Assembly: GCA_947476215.1 (NCBI GenBank)
Contig: CANJQI010000006.1
Location: 1-60,343 of the forward strand
Direction of reading: 5' to 3'
Length of the DNA: 60,343 bases
Source: Betaproteobacteria bacterium
GTDB taxonomy: Bacteria > Pseudomonadota > Gammaproteobacteria > Burkholderiales > SG8-41
Shown one piece after another: positions 37,920-47,202 of the stretch. Position 1 is the first letter of the stretch. Each line of letters starts with the position of its first letter. Below the pieces are notes generated by a model. That model ran no database searches and was not told the origin of the DNA. It saw nothing but the letters and a program-made list of their open reading frames with translations. Position numbers and translations under genes: made by a program.

Positions 37920-38615
37920 ATGAATAAGCTCCTCATTCTCGGCATGACTGCAGTGCTGGCATGCGCGGCTGCTTCCGGCCACGCGCAGGGCTTCAAGTTT
38001 TCTCAAGACGACAATGGCGCCAAGGGCAAGGAACAGGCGCGACAGGAGGCGATTGCCGATCGCCTCTCCACGCCGTGCCGGGAGCAGCTTAAGAGTAAGA
38101 AGATCATGCTGATCATAGGCGAGCAAATGTCCGCCGGCGGGATACTCGCCAATCAGGAAAACTACGGGCCGCATTTTCAGGCGATTAATCAGCGCCTGCG
38201 CGCACTTGGCCTCACCACCTATACGCCTGAAGAGATCAAGAAGCAGATCGCGCAGGCCGAGATCGATGCCTATTTCAAAGGCAATCCCGACGCTGCGTTG
38301 TCGGCGTCGAGACGGCTGGGCGCGAGCTTTGTGCTGCGCGGACTGATCGCCACGCAATCCGCGGTCAACCCGGTGATTCGGGTCAACGAAGTGACGGTCA
38401 ATCTCGGTTTCTCGCTTTCCGACGCCACCGGCCGCGCGATCTCCGACGCCACGGCGCAAGGCGGATCCTTCGCGGGCAGCGATTTGCGCTCGGCCGCGGC
38501 ACGGCTGATCAATGAACAAGCAGACGACGTCGTGTCCAGGCTCTACAGCGACTATTGCACCAAGGCAGTGGTCGCCGAGCCCGCGCGCAAGGGCGAACCT
38601 GCGCGCAAAAAATAA
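37920..38615 (+). CDS. Secreted protein of unknown family, resembling the ectodomain of the nearby kinase
   Basis: A 231-residue exported protein. The signal peptide MNKLLILGMTAVLACAAASG is cut near HAQG. A mixed alpha/beta mature domain follows: KSKKIMLIIGEQMSAGG, then a helix (FQAINQRLRALGLTTYTPEE), GASFVLRGLI, a strand pair with SLSDATGRAISD and a final helix. The order resembles residues of about 520-660 of the kinase at 39657, for example GADFAVIGEA and CIDKQTGEEIYF. That suggests a shared fold of the LpoB/CsgG/TolB kind. It is the first of three co-directional genes. Family not recognised with certainty. Confidence 0.7.
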   Translation: MNKLLILGMTAVLACAAASGHAQGFKFSQDDNGAKGKEQARQEAIADRLSTPCREQLKSKKIMLIIGEQMSAGGILANQENYGPHFQAINQRLRALGLTTYTPEEIKKQIAQAEIDAYFKGNPDAALSASRRLGASFVLRGLIATQSAVNPVIRVNEVTVNLGFSLSDATGRAISDATAQGGSFAGSDLRSAAARLINEQADDVVSRLYSDYCTKAVVAEPARKGEPARKK

Positions 38616-38658
38616 TGTCTGTGTCCAACGACGCTACTTTGAGAAGCTTAACCGTTCA

Positions 38659-38745
38659 ACGCGGGGGACGCAGAGGGTCGCAGAGATGCGCGGAGTAACA
38701 GCTTGGAGCAAATCAAGATAAGGTTTCCTCTGCGTCCCCCCGCGT
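38659..38745. repeat. Inverted-repeat intergenic element
   Basis: ACGCGGGGGACGCAGAGG (38659-38676) is repeated inverted at 38727-38745 with one extra C. The outer flanks (CTTAAC and the complement of GTTAGG) also match partly. It lies in the 200-base gap between the secreted protein and the CsgG-like gene and could fold into a long stem. It resembles dispersed folded intergenic repeats; it has no coding capacity. Confidence 0.65.
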
Positions 38746-38815
38746 TCTCTGCGTTAGGCGTTTATTAAGGTAGTTTCATTGGTACCTGTGCCAAATCTGT
38801 CTTAGGAGAATGAAG

Positions 38816-39625
38816 ATGAAACGGAATCTGTCAAAAATTGCAGGCGGAATCATGGGCGGCGCGTTGTTCATAATGTCTTGCGCAGGTTATGCGCAACCGG
38901 ATTTCAGCCGCAGCAGTCCCGCACCTTCGACCTCGACATCGCAAAGAGCCAACGAAGCCGCCGATCGCGCTCTTTACAAGCCTATCGAATATGCGAACGC
39001 CGCCAAAGCCGGCCCGCCGCTGATCGTGATCCCAGGAGATATCAAGAGCACCAATGCAACTTTCACCCAGAAGTACGGCGCCAACAATATCGCCGACTTT
39101 GCGGAGATCGAACTATCAAAAGCCAACTTTCCGGTGCTCGAACGCACCAATCTCGGTCCGCTGCTCAATGAATTCACGCTCGCCTATAACCTGGGCGACC
39201 AGGGTGAAGCGCGCAAAATGCTGGGTCGTGGCAATCTGAAAACCACCAAATGGGTGGTCAAGTTCGATATCCTGAAAACGGAACATGTCGCGTCCGCGCA
39301 AAAAGGTTTCGATGGCAGGGCAATAGGCAACATCATAGGCATCTTCGGCGGGATGGGCGGCGCAATAGGCGGCACTACCGTTGGTTCGGTCAAGACTGAG
39401 GATACTACTGGCGTGTGGATTATAGGCATGCGTTACAAGATCATGAATGCGGAAACCACCGAGCAGGTCGCCACCGGCTACACCGAGGAAAAAATGGAAG
39501 TCGGCACCACCGGAACCTCGATGCTCGGCATTTCATCCGGCCAGCAGGGCGGCGTGTCGCTCGATACCATGGTGCAACGCCTGGTGCAAAAAACCGTATG
39601 GGAAATTGACAGCAAGTACAAGTAA
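38816..39625 (+). CDS. CsgG-like secreted protein
   Basis: A 269-residue exported protein. The signal region has a hydrophobic run ending MSCAGYAQPDF; the Cys could be a poor lipobox. The mature part has IADFAEIELSKANFPVLERT and LGPLLNEF, which match the CsgG-family pattern in which a C-terminal helix/strand precedes VERxxLxxLLxE. Next come NLKTTKWVVKFDILKTEHV, a glycine-rich membrane-like loop (GIFGGMGGAIGG) and MRYKIMNAETTEQVATGY. CsgG family members are outer-membrane secretion channels or periplasmic relatives. The start at 38816 is set by AGGAG 7 bases upstream. It stands between the secreted protein and the kinase. Confidence 0.75.
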   Translation: MKRNLSKIAGGIMGGALFIMSCAGYAQPDFSRSSPAPSTSTSQRANEAADRALYKPIEYANAAKAGPPLIVIPGDIKSTNATFTQKYGANNIADFAEIELSKANFPVLERTNLGPLLNEFTLAYNLGDQGEARKMLGRGNLKTTKWVVKFDILKTEHVASAQKGFDGRAIGNIIGIFGGMGGAIGGTTVGSVKTEDTTGVWIIGMRYKIMNAETTEQVATGYTEEKMEVGTTGTSMLGISSGQQGGVSLDTMVQRLVQKTVWEIDSKYK

Positions 39626-39656
39626 TGACTTGTCGGAAGGCACAGGAAATCGCGCC

Positions 39657-42026
39657 ATGAGCGTATCCGCTCAAAAGCTGGGCAAGTATGAAATACTGCG
39701 CGAACTGGGACGCGGCGCGATGGGTGTCGTTTACGAGGCGTTCGACCCGTCCCTGGAGCGTACCGTCGCACTCAAAACCATACGCCGAGATCAGCTCGAA
39801 GGCGCTGAAGCCGCGGATGCCATCGCACGTTTCGAACGCGAAGCCAAAGCGGCGGGGCGCCTTAATCATCCGAATATCGTATCGGTATACGACTTCGGCG
39901 ACGATAACAATACAACCTATATCGCCATGGAGTTCGTGCACGGACGCGAACTCAAGAGTTTCTTCGGGAAGGACGAGCGTTTTCCAATGCCGGAAATCGC
40001 GCGCATCATGGGGCAGTTGCTCGACGCACTCGAATATTCCCATAACTATGGCGTCGTACACCGCGACATCAAACCGGCCAACATCATCATACAGTTCAAT
40101 GGGCAGGTCAAAGTCGCGGACTTCGGCATTGCACGCATAGAATCGTCGCAGTACACACAGGCCGGCACGGTACTTGGCACACCCGCGTACATGTCGCCCG
40201 AACAATTCATGGGGCAGACCGTCGACCGCCGCTCCGACATATTTTCGGCGGGCGTGGTGCTCTATCAGTTTCTGACCGGTGAAAGGCCATTTTCGGGGGC
40301 AGCGACCACCATCATGCACAAGGTGCTGAGCGTGGATCCGCCGGCGCCGTCCATGTTGAATGTACAAACCCCCAAGCCCTTCGACGAAGTCATCTCCAAG
40401 GCGATGGCCAAGCGTCCCGAAGACCGCTTTCAGACGGCAAAAGAATTCGCGGATGCCATCCATCTGGCTGCGCAGGGTATAGCGGCGCCAGGCCTGGTCG
40501 TCGCGGCTCCGGGCGACGCCGACGGCACCGTCGTCAACACAGGGACCGACGCAACAGTGAAGTCCGCGGTGGCTCCGGCCGCGAGTCCAAAAATGTCGCC
40601 GCCAATTGCTCCCGCGGCAACGCCTGCGCCCCCGCCGCCACCGGCGCGTAAATCACCCGTCGTTTTGATTGCCGCATCGGTTGCCGGCGTAATCGCCATC
40701 GGCATAGCGGGTTATTTCGTTCTCCCACGGTCGCAACCGGAAGCCGCCCCCAAGGCGGCATCGGGAACGCCGGCGGTTGTAACGAAAGACGCGCCTCCTC
40801 CCGTGGTCGCGCCCGTTGCGGTTCAGGCCGAGCCGGGCACCATGATCATCAGCGCAGTCGGCCTTGCCGACCCGAACGACCAGAAGTATCAGGCGGACAA
40901 GTCACTGCTTGCCGCAGATCTGCGCGCGGACTCCAAGAGCCAGTTGGTGGAAAAAGCGGTGGCGCTCTACGTCGACCGTGTTTCGCTCGCGAGCAACTAC
41001 GATTTGCTGCGCGACAAGCTGCTGGCGAAAAGCGGCGACTTTATCGTCAATATCGTTCAGGAGGGTGCGCCGCAGTTGGGCAAGGACGGCCTCATGTATG
41101 TGACCACGCAGGCCATGGTCAAGGTACGCGAAGTGCAGAAATCGCTCAACAAGATGTCGCGCGATGAACGCGTCAATTTCATACGTAATAATGGCGACCC
41201 GAAAATATCCGTGGCCATCAGTGTGCGCGGCGATAATGCCGCCGCGCCGGCGCAAAACTCGCAGGTTGCCGAGAATCTGCTCAAGGAGCGCATCCAGTCT
41301 TTCGGGTTCCGTATCTGGTCGGATGACTCGAAAAGTCCGTCCGCGCAGGGCGCCGGCGCGGATTTCGCGGTGATCGGTGAAGCCAAGCTCAAGAAACTTT
41401 CCGCGCGCCTGCAAGCATCCGGAATTACGATTGACAAGTTCATGCTGACTTCCTGGACGGTGAAATGCATCGACAAGCAGACCGGCGAGGAGATCTATTT
41501 CAACAACACGCTACCCGCTGCCGCCGGTTCGTGGGCCACCGAGGAACAGGCGCTGGCCGCGATCGGCACCAAGATTGCCGACGAGTTTTCCCGCGATTTT
41601 TTCGCGCAGCATTTTAATGTCACGGGACGCAAGATGGCACTACGCTTCGATGGCCTGCCTGACGGATCCGTGCAAGAGGCGATTTCGCGTGAGCTGATCG
41701 GACTGCAACCGGTGATAGCGGTTGCGCGGCGTGGGGCGACCGGTATATTTGACCTTCAGGTTTCGGGTGGCAACGGGCCGCTCGGCGACCTTGTCATCAG
41801 CGCAATACTCAAACCGCTCAATGCCAAGCTTGGCCAGGCCTGCTTCAGTCTGGGCGCCACCAGCGGCGACGATATCGGCGTCTCGTTCGACCCGGCGTGC
41901 AACGACAAGTCGGTGCTTGCCAGACTCGAAACCTATCCGCCCGCCTCGCTATATGCCGCGCCCTCGGGGCGGCAAAAGTCTGTCGTCAAGGATCCAAGCG
42001 TAATCAAGCGGCTGACGATTATTTGA
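39657..42026 (+). CDS. Transmembrane Ser/Thr protein kinase with large extracytoplasmic domain
   Basis: A 789-residue PknB-type kinase. The kinase domain is at about residues 10-275: GRGAMGVVYEA (nucleotide loop), Lys40 in VALKTI, HRDIKPANI (catalytic loop), DFGIAR, and GTPAYMSPEQ. A Pro/Ala-rich juxtamembrane stretch leads to one transmembrane helix at about 335-355 (VVLIAASVAGVIAIGIAGYF). The periplasmic 430 residues have no PASTA repeats; they hold LLAADLRADSKSQLVEKAVA and LFDK-like helices, then a domain resembling the secreted protein at 37920, then a third lobe. It is the last of three co-directional genes. All catalytic residues are intact. The ligand it senses is unknown. Confidence 0.92.
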   Translation: MSVSAQKLGKYEILRELGRGAMGVVYEAFDPSLERTVALKTIRRDQLEGAEAADAIARFEREAKAAGRLNHPNIVSVYDFGDDNNTTYIAMEFVHGRELKSFFGKDERFPMPEIARIMGQLLDALEYSHNYGVVHRDIKPANIIIQFNGQVKVADFGIARIESSQYTQAGTVLGTPAYMSPEQFMGQTVDRRSDIFSAGVVLYQFLTGERPFSGAATTIMHKVLSVDPPAPSMLNVQTPKPFDEVISKAMAKRPEDRFQTAKEFADAIHLAAQGIAAPGLVVAAPGDADGTVVNTGTDATVKSAVAPAASPKMSPPIAPAATPAPPPPPARKSPVVLIAASVAGVIAIGIAGYFVLPRSQPEAAPKAASGTPAVVTKDAPPPVVAPVAVQAEPGTMIISAVGLADPNDQKYQADKSLLAADLRADSKSQLVEKAVALYVDRVSLASNYDLLRDKLLAKSGDFIVNIVQEGAPQLGKDGLMYVTTQAMVKVREVQKSLNKMSRDERVNFIRNNGDPKISVAISVRGDNAAAPAQNSQVAENLLKERIQSFGFRIWSDDSKSPSAQGAGADFAVIGEAKLKKLSARLQASGITIDKFMLTSWTVKCIDKQTGEEIYFNNTLPAAAGSWATEEQALAAIGTKIADEFSRDFFAQHFNVTGRKMALRFDGLPDGSVQEAISRELIGLQPVIAVARRGATGIFDLQVSGGNGPLGDLVISAILKPLNAKLGQACFSLGATSGDDIGVSFDPACNDKSVLARLETYPPASLYAAPSGRQKSVVKDPSVIKRLTII

Positions 42027-42036
42027 TACCTTCGTC

Positions 42037-42927
42037 CTAACCGCATCTAAACGAAACGGTATCCACATCGGGCTCGATGGACGTATGCCCGAGGCAGATC
42101 ACGCCGCTGCCGCGCAACATCAGCTGCTCGCGCTTGAGAATGATTTCCCCATCGCCTTCGACGGTCACATAGGTGCCATTGGTGCTTTGGTCGACGAGGA
42201 AAAATTTGCCGCGTCGATATTCGACCTTGCAGTGCACGCGCGATGCCATTTTGTCCAGAACCACCAGCGCATTGGTGGCTTCACGCCCCAGCGACGCCAT
42301 CGGCCGCGTTACGCCAAGTTCAACAGTGTTCGTGCCGTAGGTCAGAACCAGCGACGGCTCATGCGTGCTTACCGGCGCCTCGCGCTTGGCCAGCGTCGTC
42401 AGGTCATCGCTGTCCTGCCAGATGACTTCAGATATGTGCATCTCATCCTGCTTGCCCCTGACGACCATGGCGTCGAGGTCGCGTGTGGATTTGCGCAATA
42501 GCGTCGAAAGCGCCTCGATGGTGGGGCCGCTGGTGATAATCTGGCCACCCTTGGCGAGGCCGGTCATGCGCGCCGCGGTATTAACCGCGTCGCCGAAGAA
42601 ATCACCCCCCTCTTCGATGGCCGGGCCATAATGAAAACCGGCGCGGATCATGAGTTGCACGCTCGCGACTGCCGGCAGACTTGAAACCCGGATTTGCATA
42701 TCGCATGCCGCCTGCATCGCGGCGTCGGCGGTGGCAAAGACCGCCATCAGCTCGTCGCCTATTGTCTTGACGACACGGCCCTGCTGGAACGCAATCGCCT
42801 TGCGCATTTCAGACAACACGCCCTCGATCGCCGTCAAGGCGGTTTGGTCGCCCAGTTTCTCGTATAGGCTGGTACTGCCGCTGACATCAGCGAACAGTAT
42901 GGCGTATTGCGGTGATACGGTAGTCAT
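42037..42927 (-). CDS. Class III adenylate cyclase fused to an FHA domain
   Basis: A 296-residue soluble protein. The cyclase domain (residues 8-160) keeps the metal Asps in FADVSGST and VKTIGDELMAVF, the purine-contacting Lys in VKTIGD and Asp in FFGDAVN, and the Asn/Arg pair in VNTAARM. This set predicts ATP as substrate. The FHA domain (about 205-285) keeps LGRE, SRVH and STNGTYV, the phosphothreonine-binding residues. It faces the Ser/Thr kinase gene tail to tail with 10 bases between. The inference is that the FHA domain reads phosphothreonine made by that kinase and so tunes cAMP. Its ATG overlaps the aminotransferase remnant by ATGA. Confidence 0.92.
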   Translation of the reverse strand: MTTVSPQYAILFADVSGSTSLYEKLGDQTALTAIEGVLSEMRKAIAFQQGRVVKTIGDELMAVFATADAAMQAACDMQIRVSSLPAVASVQLMIRAGFHYGPAIEEGGDFFGDAVNTAARMTGLAKGGQIITSGPTIEALSTLLRKSTRDLDAMVVRGKQDEMHISEVIWQDSDDLTTLAKREAPVSTHEPSLVLTYGTNTVELGVTRPMASLGREATNALVVLDKMASRVHCKVEYRRGKFFLVDQSTNGTYVTVEGDGEIILKREQLMLRGSGVICLGHTSIEPDVDTVSFRCG

Positions 42928-44185
42928 GACGAGGGATTATAGCTTGGCGCGGCACTTGTGCGATGTGCCATACGCCTCATTCGCGGTTCCCTACTGGACT
43001 TTGGCGATGCCTTTCTTCTTGGCGCGGCCTTGGCATGCAGCGCGGCGTAGGCGCCGTGCGCAGCCGCTTCCGCCCCGCCCACCTGAACCGGCATCCCCAT
43101 ATCCGCAAGAACTGAACCCAGCGCCGACAGGCATAACATGACATTTTCGGGCTTGCACGAATAGCCCATCAGGCCGATACGCCAGATTTTGCCGGCAAGC
43201 GGCCCCAGTCCCGCGCCTATTTCCAGATTGAACTCGTTAAGCAGTGTCGTGCGCACTTCCACTTCCCGTGCGCCGACCGCATCGGGAATATGAATTGCGT
43301 TCATTTGCGGCAGCCGCGCACCTTCCTTGACCAGAAATTTCAGGTTCATCGCTTCGCGCCCGGCTTTGAGCGCAAGGTGATGGCGCGGGTGGCGCGCTCA
43401 CGAGTTCTCTATGCCCTCTTCCTTCAGTATCAACAACGCTTCGTGCAATGCGTAAAGACTGTTGGTAGGCGCGGTATGGTGGTACGTGCGGTTGGTGGCG
43501 CCCCAGTAACCGAGCAGCAGATTCATGTCCATGAACCAGCTGTGTATCTTGTCCTTGCGCGCCTTGACATAGTCGACCACGCGCTCGCTGAATGAGACCG
43601 GTGACAAGCCCGGTGTGCACGACAGGCACTTCTGGCTTGCCGAATAAACCGCGTCAAATTTCCATTCGTCAACCAGCACGGTGTCCCGGCGAGCGAGGTG
43701 ACGGCATCGACGATGGTCAGCGCATCATGCCGATGCGCGATTTCCACCAGTGTTGTGGCATCCGACTACACGCCCGTTGATGTTTCCGCGTGAACAAAAG
43801 CAACCAGGCGCACGTCCGAATTGGCCTTGAGTGCGTCGTCCAGCTTTTGCGAGCTGATCTGCTCACCCCAACCGTCTTCGACCACCACCGGCACACCGCC
43901 GCAACGCTCGACATTTTCGATCATGCGGCCGCCGAACACGCCGTTACGGCATACGATCACCTTGTCACCTGGCGCAACCAGATTTACGAAACAATATTCC
44001 ATGCCCACCGATCCGGGGCCCGATATCGGAAACGTGAGCGCGTTCTTGGTCTGGAAGACATATCGCAACAGCGATTTGAGATCTTCCATCATGTCGACGA
44101 AGACCGGATCCAGATACCCTATTGCCGGCAGGCTTATTGCAGCCATGACGCGCGGGTTGATTTCCGAGGGGCCAGGACCCAGCAA
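42924..44185 (-). pseudogene. Decayed alanine/serine-glyoxylate aminotransferase
   Basis: The three pieces align end to end with a PLP aminotransferase of the class V group (about 400 residues): LGPGPSEINPRVMAAI, the PLP-site region AVYSASQKCLSCTPGLSP with its Lys, and EVRTTLLNEFNLEIGAGLG. Lesions: an in-frame TAG at 43766-43768 (after HAETSTGV), a one-base deletion at about 43680-43681 (between GT and VLVDEW), and TGA at 43398-43400 (ENS-stop-ARH, where Trp is plausible). Product would not be functional. No intact start codon is clear. The C-terminal end overlaps the cyclase ATG. Confidence 0.85.
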
Positions 44186-44277
44186 CGTGCGCTGCGGCGG
44201 ATGGAATGAGGCGATGCGTTTGGCGGGCGCGAAGCTATTCAGCTTGCAGTCTGCCTTGAATGGCGGTCAAAAACTAA

Positions 44278-45102
44278 TTATAAATCAAAGGCTTTATCGC
44301 CTTCCTCGGACGCAACACCGGTTGCAGCGATGGCGCCAAAGTCGAACAACTGGCGATCCAGCAAGTGCGACGGACGCACGTTTTGCAGGCTTCTGAATAT
44401 CGTTTCCGCGCGTCCGGGATGCAGTTTTTCCCAGTCCTGTATCTGGCGTTTAATCTGTTTGCGCTGCAAGGTCGGCTGCGAGCCGCACAAGTCGCATGGA
44501 ATGATCGGAAACCCTCTGAGTTCAGCGTAGGCCGCAAGATCGGCTTCCTTGACGTACGCGAGCGGCCGCACAACCACATGCGCGCCGTCGTCGGAAACCA
44601 GCTTGGGCGGCATCGTTTTCAACTTGCCGCCGAAAAAAAGATTCAGAAAAAAGGTTTCCAGTATGTCGTCGCGATGGTGGCCGAGCGCAATCTTGGTGGC
44701 GCCGATTTCCTTGGCGACGCGGTACAGCACACCTCTGCGCAGCCGCGAACACAGCGAACACATGGTCTTGCCTTCCGGAATCACGCGCTTGACGACACTA
44801 TAGGTGTCCTGCACTTCGATGCGATACGGGATCCCGAGCGCTTGCAGATATTCGGGTAGTACGTGCTCGGGATACCCGGGATGACGTTGGTCAAGATTGA
44901 CGGCAACGATCTCAAAACTTACCGGCGCCTTGTCACGCAGCCGCATCAGCACATCGAGCAATCCATAGCTGTCCTTGCCACCGGAGAGGCAGACCATGAC
45001 GCGATCACCCGCGCTGATCATGTCGAAATCCGCTATCGCCTGCCCGACCTGACGCCGCAACCGCTTGGCCAGTTTGTTCGACTCGTAAAGCTGCTTCGGC
45101 AT
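44278..45102 (-). CDS. ttcA: tRNA 2-thiocytidine biosynthesis protein TtcA
   Basis: About 274 residues. The PP-loop reads [15 protein letters not shown]. Two CxxC pairs, [11 protein letters not shown] and PCDLCGSQ, bind the Fe-S cluster. It thiolates cytidine 32 of some tRNAs in the cytoplasm, using ATP. The start at 45102 ([17 protein letters not shown]) matches the family; a TTG frame to 45234 also overlaps the SDR stop by one base pair set and could be the true start. It follows the SDR gene. Confidence 0.93.
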   Translation of the reverse strand: MPKQLYESNKLAKRLRRQVGQAIADFDMISAGDRVMVCLSGGKDSYGLLDVLMRLRDKAPVSFEIVAVNLDQRHPGYPEHVLPEYLQALGIPYRIEVQDTYSVVKRVIPEGKTMCSLCSRLRRGVLYRVAKEIGATKIALGHHRDDILETFFLNLFFGGKLKTMPPKLVSDDGAHVVVRPLAYVKEADLAAYAELRGFPIIPCDLCGSQPTLQRKQIKRQIQDWEKLHPGRAETIFRSLQNVRPSHLLDRQLFDFGAIAATGVASEEGDKAFDL

Positions 45103-45230
45103 GGTGATGCCTTGCGTGACCGTTGCTGCCTGCTCTTCAGGGGTGGACAACAACTCGGCCGCTGGCGAATTTCCCTCGCGCAGCGGGGAAAGCTTGGTAA
45201 ACACGAGCGGAAATGAAGGATGGACGGAAT

Positions 45231-45983
45231 TCAAAGCGTGATACTCCTGCCACCGTCGACCGCGATAACTTGCCCGGTCACGTATGGCGCACCCGTTACC
45301 AGGAACTCGACCGCCTTGGCGATGTCATCGGGGTCCCCGATGCGCTTCAATGCGGTCTGGTTGACGATACGCTGGCGCGACAATGCATCAGACCACGCAT
45401 CGTCCTCGGGCCACAGTATGGTGCCCGGCGCCACGCCGTTGACACGTACTTCCGGGCCGAGTTCACGCGCCAGGGAACGTGTCAACGCCAGCAGCCCGCC
45501 CTTGGCAACGGTGTATACCACGTAACTCTTCATTGGAAATTCGGCATGTATATCAACTATATTGACGATGCAGCCGTGGCGCCGGCGCAGTTCCGCAGCC
45601 GCCGCCTGCGATAAAAACAACGGCGCTTTCAGGTTGGTCCCGATCAAGTCCTCCCAGTTCTTCTCCGTGACTTCGCCGATTGCGGTGGCGAAGAAACTGG
45701 AGGCGTTATTGATCAGAATATCCAGCCCGCCAAACTGCTGTATCGTTGTTTTGACGAGATCCGGCAAGCTCGCGCTGTTGAGCAGGTCGGCGCGTATCAG
45801 AGCCACCGAACCGGCGCGCAACTGATTCAAATCCTGCTGTAAGGCTCTGGCTTCGGCCACCGATGCGCGATGGTGCACCATCAGATTCGCACCCTGGGCA
45901 TGCAGCCGCCGGCATATCGCCGCACCGACACGCTTGGCGCCGCCGGTTACCAGTGCCACTTTGCCTGTCAGTTCTTCACTCAT
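45231..45983 (-). CDS. SDR-family oxidoreductase, pteridine-reductase-like
   Basis: A 250-residue short-chain dehydrogenase. The NADPH motif is [13 protein letters not shown]; the HH-R-S region HHRASVAEA resembles the pteridine-reductase type (PTR1/FolM). [12 protein letters not shown] and the catalytic YTVAKGG are present. It could reduce dihydrobiopterin or dihydrofolate. Length is normal. It lies upstream of ttcA and divergent from the MidA gene, only 4 bases from the latter's open frame. Confidence 0.85.
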   Translation of the reverse strand: MSEELTGKVALVTGGAKRVGAAICRRLHAQGANLMVHHRASVAEARALQQDLNQLRAGSVALIRADLLNSASLPDLVKTTIQQFGGLDILINNASSFFATAIGEVTEKNWEDLIGTNLKAPLFLSQAAAAELRRRHGCIVNIVDIHAEFPMKSYVVYTVAKGGLLALTRSLARELGPEVRVNGVAPGTILWPEDDAWSDALSRQRIVNQTALKRIGDPDDIAKAVEFLVTGAPYVTGQVIAVDGGRSITL

Positions 45984-45987
45984 GTGA

Positions 45988-47202
45988 TTGTCACGTAACG
46001 TATTGTCAATTTTAACTTATTCCCGCATTATCGGCGGCTTGTTACCCGCACACCTGTCATTTCTGCCCGTACCTTCGGACACCGCGCGCGCGCATAGCGC
46101 GCGATTGTCCGCGCTCATCGCCAGCGAAATTTCCGCCGCTGGCGGCTGGATCAACTTCGCGCGCTTCATGGAACTGGCATTGCACGCACCCGGTTTGGGC
46201 TATTACAGCGCGGGCGCGCGCAAATTCGGCCGCGCCGGCGATTTCGTCACCGCCCCCGAATTGGGACGCCTGTTCGCCACTACGCTTGCCCGCCAGTGTG
46301 CGGAGTGTCTGCGCAACGAATTGCCCACGATTCTGGAAATCGGCGCGGGCAGCGGCCGGCTCGCGTGTGATCTGCTGGCCGAACTCGCATCCCTCGAATG
46401 CCTGCCCCAGCGTTACCTGATACTGGAAACCAGCGCCGATCTGCGCGAACGCCAGCGAAATCTGGTGCAACGCGAACTGCCGCATCTCGCTTCGAAAGTC
46501 AGCTGGTTAAGCGAGCTGCCGACTTCCATCGAAGCGTTGGTGATCGGAAATGAAGTGCTGGACGCCATGCCGGTGCACTTGTTCACGACCGGCACCGACG
46601 GCGTCGCCGAAATTGGCGTCATCGCGAAAAACCATGCATTTGAAATGAGCAGACGACCCGCCGGCGGCCGGTTGCGCGCAGAGGTCAACGACCTTCAGCT
46701 CGAAGCCGGCTATACATCGGAAATTCATCTGGCGAGTCACGCCTTTGTGCGCACCATGGCGTCGCACCTCGCGCGCGGCGTCATCATGCTGATCGATTAC
46801 GGCTTTCCGGCGCACGAGTACTATCATCCCCAACGCAGCAGCGGCACGCTGATGTGTCATTACCGTCAACATGCGCACGACGATCCATTGCATCTGGTCG
46901 GCTTGCAGGACATTACCGCGCACGTCGATTTCACTGCGATCTCGCGCGTGGCAGCCGAGTCTGGCCTGGACCTGCTGGGATATGCCGGTCAGGCGCAATT
47001 TCTGATCAATTGCGGGATCACCGATGTGCTGGCGGCGGTTTCGCCGAGTGATACCGCAAACTACCTGCCCCTCGCGGCGCAGGCACAAAAACTGATGAGC
47101 CCGGCGGAGATGGGCGAGCTTTTCAAGATTATCGCCTTTGGCAAGGACTACGACCAACCATTGCTCGGATTTTTGCGCGGCGACAAGCGGCATACACTCT
47201 AG
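45988..47202 (+). CDS. MidA/NDUFAF7-family SAM-dependent methyltransferase
   Basis: Up to 404 residues. Seen: FARFMELALHAPGLGYYSAG, the SAM-binding ILEIGAGSGRLACDLLAEL, and IGNEVLDAMPVHLF. In mitochondria the homologue methylates an arginine of a complex I subunit; bacterial substrates are unclear. No ATG lies near the N-terminus. The frame opens with TTG at 45988, and another TTG at 46039 is possible; neither has a Shine-Dalgarno. Its stop overlaps the cca gene end on the other strand by four bases. Confidence 0.85.
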   Translation: MSRNVLSILTYSRIIGGLLPAHLSFLPVPSDTARAHSARLSALIASEISAAGGWINFARFMELALHAPGLGYYSAGARKFGRAGDFVTAPELGRLFATTLARQCAECLRNELPTILEIGAGSGRLACDLLAELASLECLPQRYLILETSADLRERQRNLVQRELPHLASKVSWLSELPTSIEALVIGNEVLDAMPVHLFTTGTDGVAEIGVIAKNHAFEMSRRPAGGRLRAEVNDLQLEAGYTSEIHLASHAFVRTMASHLARGVIMLIDYGFPAHEYYHPQRSSGTLMCHYRQHAHDDPLHLVGLQDITAHVDFTAISRVAAESGLDLLGYAGQAQFLINCGITDVLAAVSPSDTANYLPLAAQAQKLMSPAEMGELFKIIAFGKDYDQPLLGFLRGDKRHTL

